From contig CAZENE010000017.1 in the NCBI GenBank assembly GCA_964513565.1, positions 1 through 64,000 on the forward strand: a stretch of 64,000 bases of DNA, given 5' to 3'. The DNA comes from Delta-02 sp964513565 (GTDB taxonomy: Bacteria > Desulfobacterota > Syntrophorhabdia > Syntrophorhabdales > Syntrophorhabdaceae). Below the pieces are notes generated by a model. That model had not been told where the DNA came from, did no database searches, and saw only the letters and a program-made list of their open reading frames with translations. Position 1 is the first letter of the stretch. Every line of letters begins with the position of its first letter. The position numbers and the translations under genes are program-made. This document shows positions 41,536-49,587 of the stretch, piece after piece.

Positions 41536-41700
41536 TCAGGACTCCTCGTTGCGCAACCTTCTGAGCTTGATCACCACGTGGAGGTCTTTCACTTCTTGTA
41601 AGGAAAGCTCATCGAAAGGCCCGGTGTAAAGTCGATGGCGATATCGATGCGCAGACTTTGCTTTGCATAGTGCCGGCCCCTGACGGGGGCACGGGTTCAC
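41536..41700 (-). CDS. Possible small protein coupled to the HD-domain gene (54 aa)
   Basis: A GTG at 41700 overlaps the stop of the upstream HD gene in a GTGA arrangement, as in translationally coupled pairs. It opens a 54-codon frame with a plausible soluble C-terminal half ('YTGPFDELSLQEVKDLHVVIKLRRLRNEES'). The N-terminal part is less protein-like. It could be a real small gene or the remnant of a longer one. No family recognised. Confidence 0.3.
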   Translation of the reverse strand: MNPCPRQGPALCKAKSAHRYRHRLYTGPFDELSLQEVKDLHVVIKLRRLRNEES

Positions 41701-42488
41701 CGGTCATGCAAACTATAATGATCAATAATGCTGAAGACCCTGTTAATGCGATCCGATTGCGGCAGGACCTGCCGTATGATTTCAAGGTAACGACGTTCTC
41801 TGACAGCGTCCAGCGTAGGCTGAAAATTGATGTCAAAAACCCACCCTATCTGAAGTAATTTGAAGTCGTTCAAATTGTTTACATGTTCTATATTTACTAT
41901 TCCTCTGTTCAGCAGGTCATTACATACGGGCTCCGAAAACCCCGGTGTATCAGGCAGATCGAGTTCGATAGCCCTATTCCTCGTTTTCTCCACTCGAGAA
42001 TAATATTCTGTAACTACCTTCAATATGTCCAGTTTGTCGGCATCGCGGATCAGTCTTGAGAAGAACAGGCATTCTTCGGATTCTTCGGACGGAAGAGTGG
42101 CCCTGTTGTGGTATCGGATAGACCTGACGATCAGATCCCTTGTTGCGTTATCACATTTATCCAGTATCCCGGCCCCTTGTAGTATGGATACGCCTAATTC
42201 GGCGTGATTCTCCGACCGACCGTCCACGAATGTATGATAACGTGCATATTGCTCAAAACGGCCGACATCGTGGAGCATGGCAATGATCTCAGCCAGGCGC
42301 AATTCGTTGTCGTTCAATCCAAGTTTTGTGCCCAAGGCCGATATTTCCGAACCCACACGCCGGGTGTGCCATATCTTCATATCGATGATCTGCTGCTTTT
42401 GATGCTCGTCGTAGTGAAACATGGAAACATAATCCGTGAACCATTTCTTTACTTCCGTTAACATTTTGCTCTTTACCGATATCTGCAT
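41697..42488 (-). CDS. HD-domain phosphohydrolase
   Basis: 263 residues from ATG 42488. HD superfamily motif set: 'KIWHTRRVGSEISALG', 'LRLAEIIAMLHDVGRFEQYARY' (the HD pair), 'SENHAELGVSILQ', 'IVRSIRYHNRATLP' and 'LIRDADKLDILKVV' (last Asp). These give the H...HD...D set of a metal-dependent phosphohydrolase. Substrate (nucleotide or phosphate ester) not predictable. Same direction as the methyltransferase gene upstream, gap 98 bp. Confidence 0.85.
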   Translation of the reverse strand: MQISVKSKMLTEVKKWFTDYVSMFHYDEHQKQQIIDMKIWHTRRVGSEISALGTKLGLNDNELRLAEIIAMLHDVGRFEQYARYHTFVDGRSENHAELGVSILQGAGILDKCDNATRDLIVRSIRYHNRATLPSEESEECLFFSRLIRDADKLDILKVVTEYYSRVEKTRNRAIELDLPDTPGFSEPVCNDLLNRGIVNIEHVNNLNDFKLLQIGWVFDINFQPTLDAVRERRYLEIIRQVLPQSDRINRVFSIIDHYSLHDR

Positions 42489-42586
42489 TTCACCATCACT
42501 TGATCCGCCGCCTCTTTCTTCGCATGTCTCCTTGTTTTCCCGGCACCTGTCGGGGGCAGACTGACTTAATATGGCCGCCTCGTGTT

Positions 42587-43222
42587 TCAAGCCTTGCGGG
42601 CCCGAACAACAACGAACAATCCCTCTCCGTGGCCGGTCCTGACGGCTTCGTTCGGACCGGCGCGGGATATCGGCCCGAAGAGCGTCTGTCGAAAATCAAG
42701 GTTCCCCAGGCCTGCCCTGCGCAGCATCCCGGCAACCTCGCCTACAGAATAAAATGTCGCGTACCTGTAAAACGGGCTCACGTTTTTCTGTGCTACATAT
42801 TCACGTCCTACAGGACTCGCGCGATCCAGCATCCCCACGATAACAAAGCCCCCTTTTTCGAGAACCCTGAAAGATTCTTGGAACGCCTTCGATACATTGG
42901 CAACGAAACAAATGGTTGTTATCATCAGGATGCATCCCGTTGTCGAATTTCTGAATGGCAGGTCTTCGGCAATCCCTCGTACGACCTCAATCCCTTTCAC
43001 CCGAGCGAGCCGGGCCATGTCAGGAGATGGATCGATCCCTATCTTTATCCCAAGGGGAACCGCAAACCTGCCCGTTCCTACTCCCACCTCTATCGCGGGG
43101 CGATCGCTGGGCACGAAGAGCGACCGGGTGGCCCTTAACTCGGCATCATAGACGAACGGGTGTTTTTCGAACCATTCGTCGTACTGTCTTGCGTTGCTCC
43201 AAAACGGATCGCTGTCAGCCAT
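42587..43222 (-). CDS. SAM-dependent methyltransferase (class I)
   Basis: 211 residues from ATG 43222 (MADSDPFWSNARQYDEWFEKHPFVYDAEL); AGGA lies nine bases upstream. Rossmann methyltransferase motifs: I 'AIEVGVGTGRFAVPLG', 'GIDPSPDMARLAR' and 'VRGIAEDLPFRNSTTGCILMITTICFVANVSKAFQESFRVLEKGGFVIVGMLD'. Ends 'EGLFVVVRARKA'. Resembles UbiE/COQ5-type enzymes; substrate unknown. Confidence 0.88.
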   Translation of the reverse strand: MADSDPFWSNARQYDEWFEKHPFVYDAELRATRSLFVPSDRPAIEVGVGTGRFAVPLGIKIGIDPSPDMARLARVKGIEVVRGIAEDLPFRNSTTGCILMITTICFVANVSKAFQESFRVLEKGGFVIVGMLDRASPVGREYVAQKNVSPFYRYATFYSVGEVAGMLRRAGLGNLDFRQTLFGPISRAGPNEAVRTGHGEGLFVVVRARKA

Positions 43223-43300
43223 TGCTTTGATCCTGTGGTTATCTGACTCTCCATGAATGCCCGGCATTTCTGAAAATCCCGGTGTGAAAAACAGTGAAAC

Positions 43301-44044
43301 CTAATTCAATTGAAAATAATATGCCAGAGCGAACATCAGAGTCAAACCCAGGATAAAGAACATGAAATGCAGTACGGCTTTCGGGAGGCTTTCGTGTGCC
43401 TTGATCTCCGGTATAAGGTCAGAGGCGGCAATATAGATAAAACTCCCTGCACCGAAAAGCACCAGCCCTGACACGTTGAAATTTCGTGATGCGATATAGG
43501 CGATCATTGCTCCCACGGGAAAAGTCAAAGCCGAGAACAAATTCCACATGAGAGCCCGGCGCCTCGGCCAGCCACCATGGACAAGCACGCCAAAATCTCC
43601 CAGTTCCTGCGGTACCTCGTGGGCGGCGGCGGCTATCCAGGCGATAATGCCCGCTTGGGGTGAAATGAGGAAAGTACTGCCTATTCCTAATCCTCCAAGG
43701 AAGTTATGGACTGCGTCCCCGATGAGGATCAGATATGTTACAGGTTTTTTCGTTTCCAAAGGCCTGCAGTGTGAATGATGCCAGTGAAGGAACTGTTCCA
43801 GGGCAAGAAATGCCGAGAAGCCGCCCATCAACCATAGTGCCGCGCTGAGCGGTGAAAGGAACTTGCTGCCTTCAGGGATCATATGAAAAAAACCGCCTCC
43901 GAGCAATGTACCGGAAGCGAGGGCGACCAGAGGCAGCAGGATACGCTGTAAGGTCACCGGTCCGAGCAGCGTTGTCAAGCCACCCACCAGCGCTATGGCG
44001 CTCATCAGGAAACCGCCCGCAACAATAAACAAAAAAGTATCCAT
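43301..44044 (-). CDS. ZIP family metal transporter
   Basis: 247 residues from ATG 44044 (AAGGGGA upstream). Eight-helix ZIP topology; helix IV metal site 'GDAVHNFLGGLGIGSTFL' and helix V 'AAAHEVPQELGDFGVLVHGG', the conserved H-N-x-x-x-G-x-x-I and H-E-x-P-x-E-x-G-D motifs. It should bring divalent metal (Zn2+, Fe2+ or similar) into the cytoplasm. A His loop 'LHWHHSHC' lies between helices III and IV. First downstream neighbour of the CDF-NifX gene, so uptake and efflux-type transporters are encoded side by side. Confidence 0.92.
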   Translation of the reverse strand: MDTFLFIVAGGFLMSAIALVGGLTTLLGPVTLQRILLPLVALASGTLLGGGFFHMIPEGSKFLSPLSAALWLMGGFSAFLALEQFLHWHHSHCRPLETKKPVTYLILIGDAVHNFLGGLGIGSTFLISPQAGIIAWIAAAAHEVPQELGDFGVLVHGGWPRRRALMWNLFSALTFPVGAMIAYIASRNFNVSGLVLFGAGSFIYIAASDLIPEIKAHESLPKAVLHFMFFILGLTLMFALAYYFQLN

Positions 44045-44113
44045 TCCCCTTACCTTATTTTTGCAATTAAAGACCTCTTTCACAGAATAATACAGAAGTT
44101 GGGACAGGACGCA

Positions 44114-45424
44114 TCATGTCTTGTCTTTTTCCTTTTGTATCATACTTTCAGCCAAGGATTTTTCTGCGGGATGTGTGGGGGCGCTCAGGACTTCAATATC
44201 TCCCCTGCGGAAGCGTTCCATAACATGTACAACCGTTTCTCCCTCCCGGGCCTTAAAAATATCGACGAAGGCATCCTTGAGCATGTGAAAGGATATCTCA
44301 CCTATCTGGCAGGTGAAAAGCGTGGTGAGCCCGTATCTCGTCAACTCCCTGATCACCTTGATGCCGACGTGAATACTGCCCTTGGTCTTCAAATGTTCGT
44401 TATAATAGAAGTCTTCGATCTCAGGGTTGTTCGCGCCAGTCCGGACGACAATGAAATAAGGTGCTCTGCCGAAATGACCGTGGACTTTCGAATTGAGGCC
44501 GTCGATAGCCTGTACGGGAATGATGGCGACGGTGACCTTGTTTTGTCCCGGCTCGACGTGAACGTATACGGATTCAATATAGGGAAAGTTTTCCTTGACA
44601 CGGTCTTCCACCTTGTCGGCCACGCTATGGGCCTGATAAAGAGGTGTTCCGGGATTGCTTTCGATATTGCACTCCACAAGCCTGAATGGACCCGCCTGTC
44701 TTATCTTCACATCCCGAACCCCGGTGACGCCCGTTATGTTGTTGATCTCCCGTGTGATCTCCAATTGGAGCCCACGGTCAAGACTGGCATCGAGGAGAAT
44801 AAGGAGGGAGAACCAGATGGTCTCAAAGCCCAGCTTCAGGATGAACAGGGAGATAATGACGAGGAGCGGTCCCTCCACATAGTGTATAGAGTAATAGGTA
44901 GCAAGGATGCCCGCAAGGACTGCGAAAGAGACCGCTATGTTCAAGTATGAATCCTGGGCTATCGCCTTGAGTGATTGAGAATTGATCGCATTTCCGACGG
45001 TCCTTTCTTGACGTGCAAGGAAATATCCGATGATCATGGAAATGCAGGAAACTGCGACCGGGAGCAGGGGAAAATTACCCGTCGGTGACGGATGGCCGAA
45101 TTTATTCACCCCTTCGAGGAGCACCTTCATCCCGGTCCAGGTCACCAAGAGCCCGATGATGAAACTGACGAGAGTTTCGGCTTTGTACAGACCATACGGG
45201 AAACGTTCCGTCTTCTTGCGGGCGGCCAGAAAAAGCCCGAACCATGAGGCGAATATCACGGTAAAATCAGAAAAAGTATGGAAACCATCGGCGACCAGAA
45301 GTGGGGAACTGAACTGATAGCCGATAAGGGCCTTGACAGCGGCGAGTCCCAAAGTGACAAATGAGGCGAAAAGGGCCGTTCGTTGACCTCTGGCCAAATT
45401 GACCTGAACGTCATCCTTCTTCAT
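44114..45424 (-). CDS. Cation diffusion facilitator fused to a NifX/NafY-like domain
   Basis: 436 residues. Residues 1-205 form the six-helix CDF transporter; helix II carries 'LLVADGFHTFSDF' with metal ligands D46, H49, D53. In helix V the usual H-x3-D is 'QDSYLN', so that ligand pair is altered. A cytoplasmic CDF domain follows (about 208-300, 'EITREINNITGVTGVRDVKIRQAGPFRLVECNIE...ESVYVHVEP'), then a domain of the dinitrogenase Fe-Mo-cofactor biosynthesis family (about 305-415): 'KVTVAIIPVQAIDGLNSKVHGHFGRAPYFIVVRTG...TRYGLTTLFTCQIGEISFHMLKDAFVDIF'. Such fusions suggest metal or cofactor sensing coupled to transport. The zinc-ribbon gene upstream overlaps its start by 14 bp. Confidence 0.9.
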   Translation of the reverse strand: MKKDDVQVNLARGQRTALFASFVTLGLAAVKALIGYQFSSPLLVADGFHTFSDFTVIFASWFGLFLAARKKTERFPYGLYKAETLVSFIIGLLVTWTGMKVLLEGVNKFGHPSPTGNFPLLPVAVSCISMIIGYFLARQERTVGNAINSQSLKAIAQDSYLNIAVSFAVLAGILATYYSIHYVEGPLLVIISLFILKLGFETIWFSLLILLDASLDRGLQLEITREINNITGVTGVRDVKIRQAGPFRLVECNIESNPGTPLYQAHSVADKVEDRVKENFPYIESVYVHVEPGQNKVTVAIIPVQAIDGLNSKVHGHFGRAPYFIVVRTGANNPEIEDFYYNEHLKTKGSIHVGIKVIRELTRYGLTTLFTCQIGEISFHMLKDAFVDIFKAREGETVVHVMERFRRGDIEVLSAPTHPAEKSLAESMIQKEKDKT

Positions 45425-45659
45425 GACTTTGTTCCCGCTGCTCCTCTACAGGGAATCGTCCCGCCATCATGGCCCGGCAGCGGGGGCAGGGCGTAATGAA
45501 ACAGGGCTGTCCCGGGACCTTATCTATTATCATTCCGCAGCGGGGACATATGCATTGTCGTGGTACAGCGGACCGTGAGCGATCCTGGTCTTCCGCCTGC
45601 CCGGGCACAGGCCTTCCGCGCCTGCGATGCCCGTGCCTGCCTCTAAATCCGAATGACAC
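45411..45659 (-). CDS. Small zinc-ribbon protein of the metal locus
   Basis: 82 residues from GTG 45659 with GGAGG six bases upstream. The N-terminus is Arg/Gly-rich and disordered ('RGRHGHRRRGRPVPG'); the core has four cysteines as two knuckles: 'CICPRCGMIIDK...PCFITPCPRCRAMMAGRF'. It overlaps the CDF-NifX gene by 14 bp, so the two are made together. Zinc-ribbon proteins next to NifX-domain genes recur in anaerobes (general knowledge). Specific role unknown. Confidence 0.75.
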   Translation of the reverse strand: MSFGFRGRHGHRRRGRPVPGQAEDQDRSRSAVPRQCICPRCGMIIDKVPGQPCFITPCPRCRAMMAGRFPVEEQREQSHEEG

Positions 45660-45729
45660 GATTGACCTCCGTATGTGATTGCGCGATATGTGTCGTCAAA
45701 GCATATCGTTCAGCGGTGAAACGTCGTCT

Positions 45730-46167
45730 TCACTCCGGCCCATCCTGATCAAAGTACCTGTAGTGGGCCATTTGGAGAGTGTTTGCAGCGAGGGACGCGC
45801 AGTGCTGATCTTCCTCGGGAAGACCGCCAACGGCCTCTAAGATGGTTTCGGCCGTTATCTTTTTTAGTTCTTCGAAGCCTTTGCCGATCGCAAGTTCCGC
45901 GGCGAGAGAACCGCAGATCATACTGGGTCCGCACCCGTCCGTCGTAAAAGAGGCCTCAACGACCTTTCCTTCCCTGAATTTCAGGAATATATTCATGGTA
46001 TCGCCGCAGGAACCCTTGATTCGCCCCTGGGCGTCAGGGTTCTCCATGGGATACATGCAGGGCGGGTCGACCCACCTGTCAAAGGCCTTTTGCCCGTAAT
46101 CCCTGAGCGTTTCATCGTATATTTGGTCCTGTAGTTCTTTAAGGAAATTGTCGAGTTTATCGGACAT
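45730..46167 (-). CDS. IscU/NifU-like Fe-S cluster scaffold protein
   Basis: 145 residues. The three scaffold cysteines are present in IscU order: C54 in 'GSCGDT', C79 in 'DGCGPS', C123 in 'QHCASLAANTL'. The 'AIGKGFEELKKITAETILEAVGGLP' segment is also family-like. An extra Cys (C37, 'DPPCMYP') and an N-terminal ~45-residue extension ('LDNFLKELQDQIYDETLRDYGQKAFDRW') differ from housekeeping IscU and fit the 'iron-sulfur cluster assembly scaffold protein' variants of anaerobes. First gene of the leftward metal operon, with the sigma-54 promoter at 46289-46304. Confidence 0.9.
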   Translation of the reverse strand: MSDKLDNFLKELQDQIYDETLRDYGQKAFDRWVDPPCMYPMENPDAQGRIKGSCGDTMNIFLKFREGKVVEASFTTDGCGPSMICGSLAAELAIGKGFEELKKITAETILEAVGGLPEEDQHCASLAANTLQMAHYRYFDQDGPE

Positions 46168-46288
46168 TATGGATCTCCCCTGCCTCTATCTGAGCCTCCG
46201 GTGGATCATTTGCCCATCACCGGAGACGACTGTCCAGCATCCTTAGAAACAAGGTATGCATTAAAATGGACTATACAATCGTTGCATC

Positions 46289-46304
46289 AGCAATTGCCAT
46301 GCCA
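46289..46304 (-). promoter_or_regulatory. Sigma-54 promoter of the IscU/CDF operon
   Basis: On the minus strand TGGCAT-GGCAA-TTGCT, GG and GC ten bases apart: a full consensus match. About 120 bp before the ATG at 46167. Confidence 0.75.
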
Positions 46305-46451
46305 CTCCCGGGATATACGAGGCATTACTGGTATCTGTCGATTACTATCATTAATTTTCGTGCTGAGACATCCGGGACCCGTGTTAAATGTGCTCATTTT
46401 CCATACATAATTGAAACATGTGGTGAATAATTTTTCCAGTACAAGGCATAA

Positions 46452-46468
46452 TATTGCAAAATGCAATA
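46452..46468. promoter_or_regulatory. Palindrome between the divergent sigma-54 promoters; candidate activator site
   Basis: TATTGCA-AAA-TGCAATA, perfect 7-bp half sites. It lies about 75-90 bp upstream of the rightward promoter and about 150 bp upstream of the leftward one, typical distances for an enhancer-binding protein serving both. Confidence 0.55.
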
Positions 46469-46543
46469 AAAGAATAGCAGCCAAATTCTCTCAAAATACT
46501 GGAAAGCTCTGCCTGTACTGGATTTGAAGCGGTATGATCGGCG

Positions 46544-46559
46544 TGGTATGAATCTTGCG
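46544..46559 (+). promoter_or_regulatory. Sigma-54 promoter of the DUF5320/NifX genes
   Basis: TGGTAT-GAATC-TTGCG, GG and GC ten bases apart, one deviation (T for C after GG). About 125 bp before the ATG at 46683. The whole 46168-46682 gap holds no gene. Confidence 0.6.
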
Positions 46560-46682
46560 TATCTAATCACATATTGATCGGCACTTTGAGAAGGTGCATA
46601 CCGGTGGTTCTCGAGATCAGGCAGACTGTGCTTGATTAGAATTTTGGGCCATCGGCCGATCTCATGAAAGGAGGTAACGGAT

Positions 46683-47087
46683 ATGCCAGGTGGAGACGGA
46701 ACAGGACCTCGTGGGTTTGGTCCAATGACAGGACGTGCGGCGGGCTTTTGCACGGGTTTCGGTATTCCCGGGTATGCGAACTATACCAGGGGAAGAGGAA
46801 ACCGGATTTGGGGCAGAGGACGCGGAGGCGGAGGTCGAGGTTACAGGCACTGGTTTTACGAAACGGGCCTCACGGGTTGGCAAAGAGCGGCCGGCTATAC
46901 GCCGGCATGGGGTAATCCCTTTGCTTACGGTGGGCTCTACAACGTTCCCGTAGCACCTGTTGTAAACAGGCAACAGGAAGTGGATGCCCTTAAAGCCCAG
47001 GCGGAATACCTCGAAGACGCACTGGAACGCATCCGGGTAGAACTCAAAGAACTCGAGGCAAAACAGGCTGAAACCGGGTCAGGTTAA
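46683..47087 (+). CDS. DUF5320 protein
   Basis: 134 residues after a strong AAAGGAGG. It starts with the diagnostic 'MPGGDGTGPRGFGPMTGRAAGFCTGFGIPGYAN', followed by an Arg/Gly-rich stretch (RGRGNRIWGRGRGGGGRGYR) and a C-terminal coiled coil ('EVDALKAQAEYLEDALERIRVELKELEAKQ'). This plan is that of DUF5320 proteins, which in anaerobes accompany NifX/MTH1175-type proteins, as here. Biochemical role unknown; the Gly/Arg segment may bind cofactor or protein, and the coiled coil probably oligomerises. Confidence 0.88.
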   Translation: MPGGDGTGPRGFGPMTGRAAGFCTGFGIPGYANYTRGRGNRIWGRGRGGGGRGYRHWFYETGLTGWQRAAGYTPAWGNPFAYGGLYNVPVAPVVNRQQEVDALKAQAEYLEDALERIRVELKELEAKQAETGSG

Positions 47088-47175
47088 GGCCGGAACAAGA
47101 CGCGGAGGGCGGTGGTTGTCGACCTTGATGCCCTCCCCGTCTTTGTTCATGAAACAGGAAAAAATGGAGGCTACT

Positions 47176-47796
47176 ATGTTTATAGCGGTAACGTCAGAGG
47201 GGCCGTCCCTTGATGCGAGAATTGACGGAAGGTTTGGAAGGTGCCGGTATTTTTTGATAATTAATACCGACGACCTGAGCTTCGAAGCTGTCGAGAACCA
47301 GAACGCGGCCCTCCAAGGCGGGGCCGGTATCCAGGCTGCACAAATGATAGCGGAGAAGGGAGTAACACATGTATTTACGGGTGCCTGCGGACCGAACGCG
47401 TACCAGGTTCTCTCGGCGGCGGGGGTTGAAGTCGTTACAGGATGCGCAGGTGGAGTAATGGACGTGATCAACCAGATCCGGAATGGCAATTACACAACTG
47501 CAACAGGTCCCAATGTTGCCGACCATTATGGAATGGGACAAAATGCCGGTACCGGGTTTGCTCCCGGCATGGGACGCGGCGGCGGAATGGGACGTGGCGG
47601 CGGAATGGGACGTGGCGGCGGAATGGGACGTGGCGGCGGAATGGGCATGGGACGCGGTAGTTTTGCCGGCACTCAGGCGGCGGAGATACAGAACCCACCG
47701 GCGACCGGCGAGGATGAACTGGAAACGCTGAAACGACAGATGGACCAGATCAGCAAACGCATCAGCGAACTCGAGAAGAAAAAAAGGAAGGGATGA
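47176..47796 (+). CDS. Dinitrogenase Fe-Mo-cofactor biosynthesis family (NifX/MTH1175-like) protein with Gly-Met repeats
   Basis: 206 residues from ATG 47176 (GGAGG upstream). Residues 1-110 form the NifX/NafY-like domain: 'FIAVTSEGPSLDARIDGRFGRCRYFLIINTD...GAGIQAAQMIAEKGVTHVFTGACGPNAYQVLSAAGVEVVTGCAGGVMDVINQI'. A low-complexity Gly/Met/Arg region follows (about 125-160, MGRGGG units from an 18-bp DNA repeat), then a C-terminal coiled coil ('DELETLKRQMDQISKRISELEKKKRKG') like that of the DUF5320 neighbour, suggesting that the two pair through it. The family binds Fe-S or FeMo-co precursors; no nitrogenase is nearby. Its last 35 bp overlap the convergent kinase gene. Confidence 0.9.
   Translation: MFIAVTSEGPSLDARIDGRFGRCRYFLIINTDDLSFEAVENQNAALQGGAGIQAAQMIAEKGVTHVFTGACGPNAYQVLSAAGVEVVTGCAGGVMDVINQIRNGNYTTATGPNVADHYGMGQNAGTGFAPGMGRGGGMGRGGGMGRGGGMGRGGGMGMGRGSFAGTQAAEIQNPPATGEDELETLKRQMDQISKRISELEKKKRKG
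47572..47643. repeat. Four tandem 18-bp coding repeats
   Basis: Four head-to-tail copies of GGACGYGGCGGCGGAATG, nearly identical at DNA level, encoding GRGGGM units. They lie in frame in the NifX-like gene, so copy-number change keeps the frame. Confidence 0.9.
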
Positions 47797-48871
47797 CAAA
47801 CCAGAATCTGCTACCCTTGCCCGGCTCGCTGTCCACCGATAATGTGCCGTGATGGGCTTCTACAATGGCCCGTGCTATAGACAACCCGAGCCCTGAACCT
47901 TCCTTCTCGCGGCTCACGCGGCAGAATGCATCGAATACGCACGGCATATCTCGCTCATGGATACCGATCCCCGTATCCTGAACCTCGACGCGGACATAGT
48001 TCGCTTCGTTAACCAGCCTTATGGTTACCGTCCCCCCCGTGTCAGTGTATTTAACGGCATTGTCCAGAAGATTCACTAGGACTCTATCGATCATTGCGCC
48101 ATCGGCATCGATTATCAGCGCAGCGTCTTCAGCACACTCATAAACAACGCGTATCCCTTTCTTCCCTGCTGCCACCTTTGTCATTTCGATCTGTTCGTGC
48201 AGGGCCTCTCCAATGTTGTACGGACCGGGCACGGGATCATATTTCCCGGAACCCAACCGGGAGAATTCCATTAATTCGGATACTAGGAACTGCACACTTG
48301 ACAGCGATCTTATAACAGTGGAGAGATAATCCCTTTGCTTATCGTTCAAAGGGCCTGCCTTTCCGGACAATAGTCTCTCCAGGAGCCCGGAGGTCCCGGC
48401 AAGGGGGCCTTTCATGTCATGAGCGAACATAGAGAAAAGATTCTTGCGTTCCCTTTCCATTCGCTTTATTTCCGTGATGTCCCTGAAGAATTCCACACCT
48501 CCAATAAAATTCCCCGAACCGTCCAAAAGCGGGAAAGCTGTAACCAGCAATTCGATCGCTTCACCGTTACTGGTCTTCAACCTTGTCTCGGATGCGACGG
48601 AGGGCATATGCTCTTTAAAAACGTGCATGATCAGAGGACATGAACCCGGGTCCTTCGAACCATGAATGATTTCAAAATGGGACTTGCCGATAACATCATC
48701 TCGGGAATAACCTGTGAGGCGTTGCGCCGTCTCGTTGAAATCCAGAATAGCACCATTTTTGTCGACAAGCAAAAACCCCAGCGGAAGATTCTGAATAACC
48801 AGCCTGTATATGTCCCGGTCAAGCAGGCAAAAATTATCACGCCAGATCTGTTCGTGGTCCTTAGGTTTCAT
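47762..48871 (-). CDS. PAS sensor histidine kinase
   Basis: 369 residues from ATG 48871 (GGTGG eight bases upstream; two nearby starts are possible). PAS domain about 20-135 ('LPLGFLLVDKNGAILDFNETAQRLTGYS...GGVEFFRDITEIKR'). HisKA has phospho-acceptor H151 in 'MFAHDMKGPL'. HATPase_c: N box 'RVLVNLLDNAVKYT', G1 'VQDTGIGI', F/G2 'VFDAFCRVSREKEGSGLGLSIARAIVEAHHG'. No receiver and no membrane segment, so a soluble one-component-input kinase needing a separate regulator, none of which is adjacent. It converges on, and overlaps, the NifX-like gene. Confidence 0.9.
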   Translation of the reverse strand: MKPKDHEQIWRDNFCLLDRDIYRLVIQNLPLGFLLVDKNGAILDFNETAQRLTGYSRDDVIGKSHFEIIHGSKDPGSCPLIMHVFKEHMPSVASETRLKTSNGEAIELLVTAFPLLDGSGNFIGGVEFFRDITEIKRMERERKNLFSMFAHDMKGPLAGTSGLLERLLSGKAGPLNDKQRDYLSTVIRSLSSVQFLVSELMEFSRLGSGKYDPVPGPYNIGEALHEQIEMTKVAAGKKGIRVVYECAEDAALIIDADGAMIDRVLVNLLDNAVKYTDTGGTVTIRLVNEANYVRVEVQDTGIGIHERDMPCVFDAFCRVSREKEGSGLGLSIARAIVEAHHGTLSVDSEPGKGSRFWFVIPSFFSSRVR

Positions 48872-49128
48872 ATTCATTACCACCGATAGTTTTCAAGCCG
48901 CCACTCTCTTGTTGACTATAATATCGCACAGGCTGCCCGTCAGGTCAAAACCGGAAGGTACTAACTCCTTGATGGTTTATGTCCATCCATCAAGTTTGCA
49001 AATCCATACCCCATATTCCCATCCTTTCCTGACAGGTATCACGGCCCTGTTTGCAGCAGGGAACGCTTCGCCGGTAATAACGCAGAATGCAATAAATGCT
49101 GTGCTGGCAGATTGCAATAAGCATGATT

Positions 49129-49317
49129 CTACTCCAATTTATGCCAGCCTTCCTGTGGCATGGAATGAAAGCTTACCGCCTTCGGGTTTGTCCATGTGCC
49201 TTCCGGAGTAATTTCCCATTTTGTATAGAAATCCAGCGGCGATACGGTTTTGTCTATGCGATAGCCGTCGGGGTGAAAGCCTTTTTTAACGTCGGAAGCC
49301 TTGAATGTGTCATCCAT
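49129..49317 (-). CDS. Small hypothetical protein, 62 aa
   Basis: 62 residues from ATG 49317 with a clear AAGGAG six bases upstream. Polar and aromatic ('FKASDVKKGFHPDGYRIDKTVSPLDFYTKWEITPEGTWTNPKAVSFHSMPQEGWHKLE'), soluble, no cysteines. The composition and ribosome binding site favour a real gene. Family not recognised. Confidence 0.55.
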   Translation of the reverse strand: MDDTFKASDVKKGFHPDGYRIDKTVSPLDFYTKWEITPEGTWTNPKAVSFHSMPQEGWHKLE

Positions 49318-49587
49318 TATAATCTCCTTATTCGCTTTAGGCACCGGGTTCGGGCGCATATCAGATAACCGATGCGTTCCCCCATATAATAATCAAACAT
49401 GGATGTAAAAAACAATATCCCGGGGGAAGGCCGTTTCGGGTTTAAGTGTTTAAAGGTTACTGCACCAGGACCGACTAAAGAATATGAGCCTCGGTTAAAA
49501 CGGTCAGGCCGGGTGTTTGATTCTTTCTTGACATAGGGACAGGTTTGAAGAATCATATTATAATTACGAAGAAGCTAGGGAGATCTC

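Noticed and set aside
44099..44950. Long plus-strand frame (283 codons) across the CDF-NifX gene
   Set aside because: Antisense shadow; the minus-strand protein shows CDF and NifX motifs throughout.
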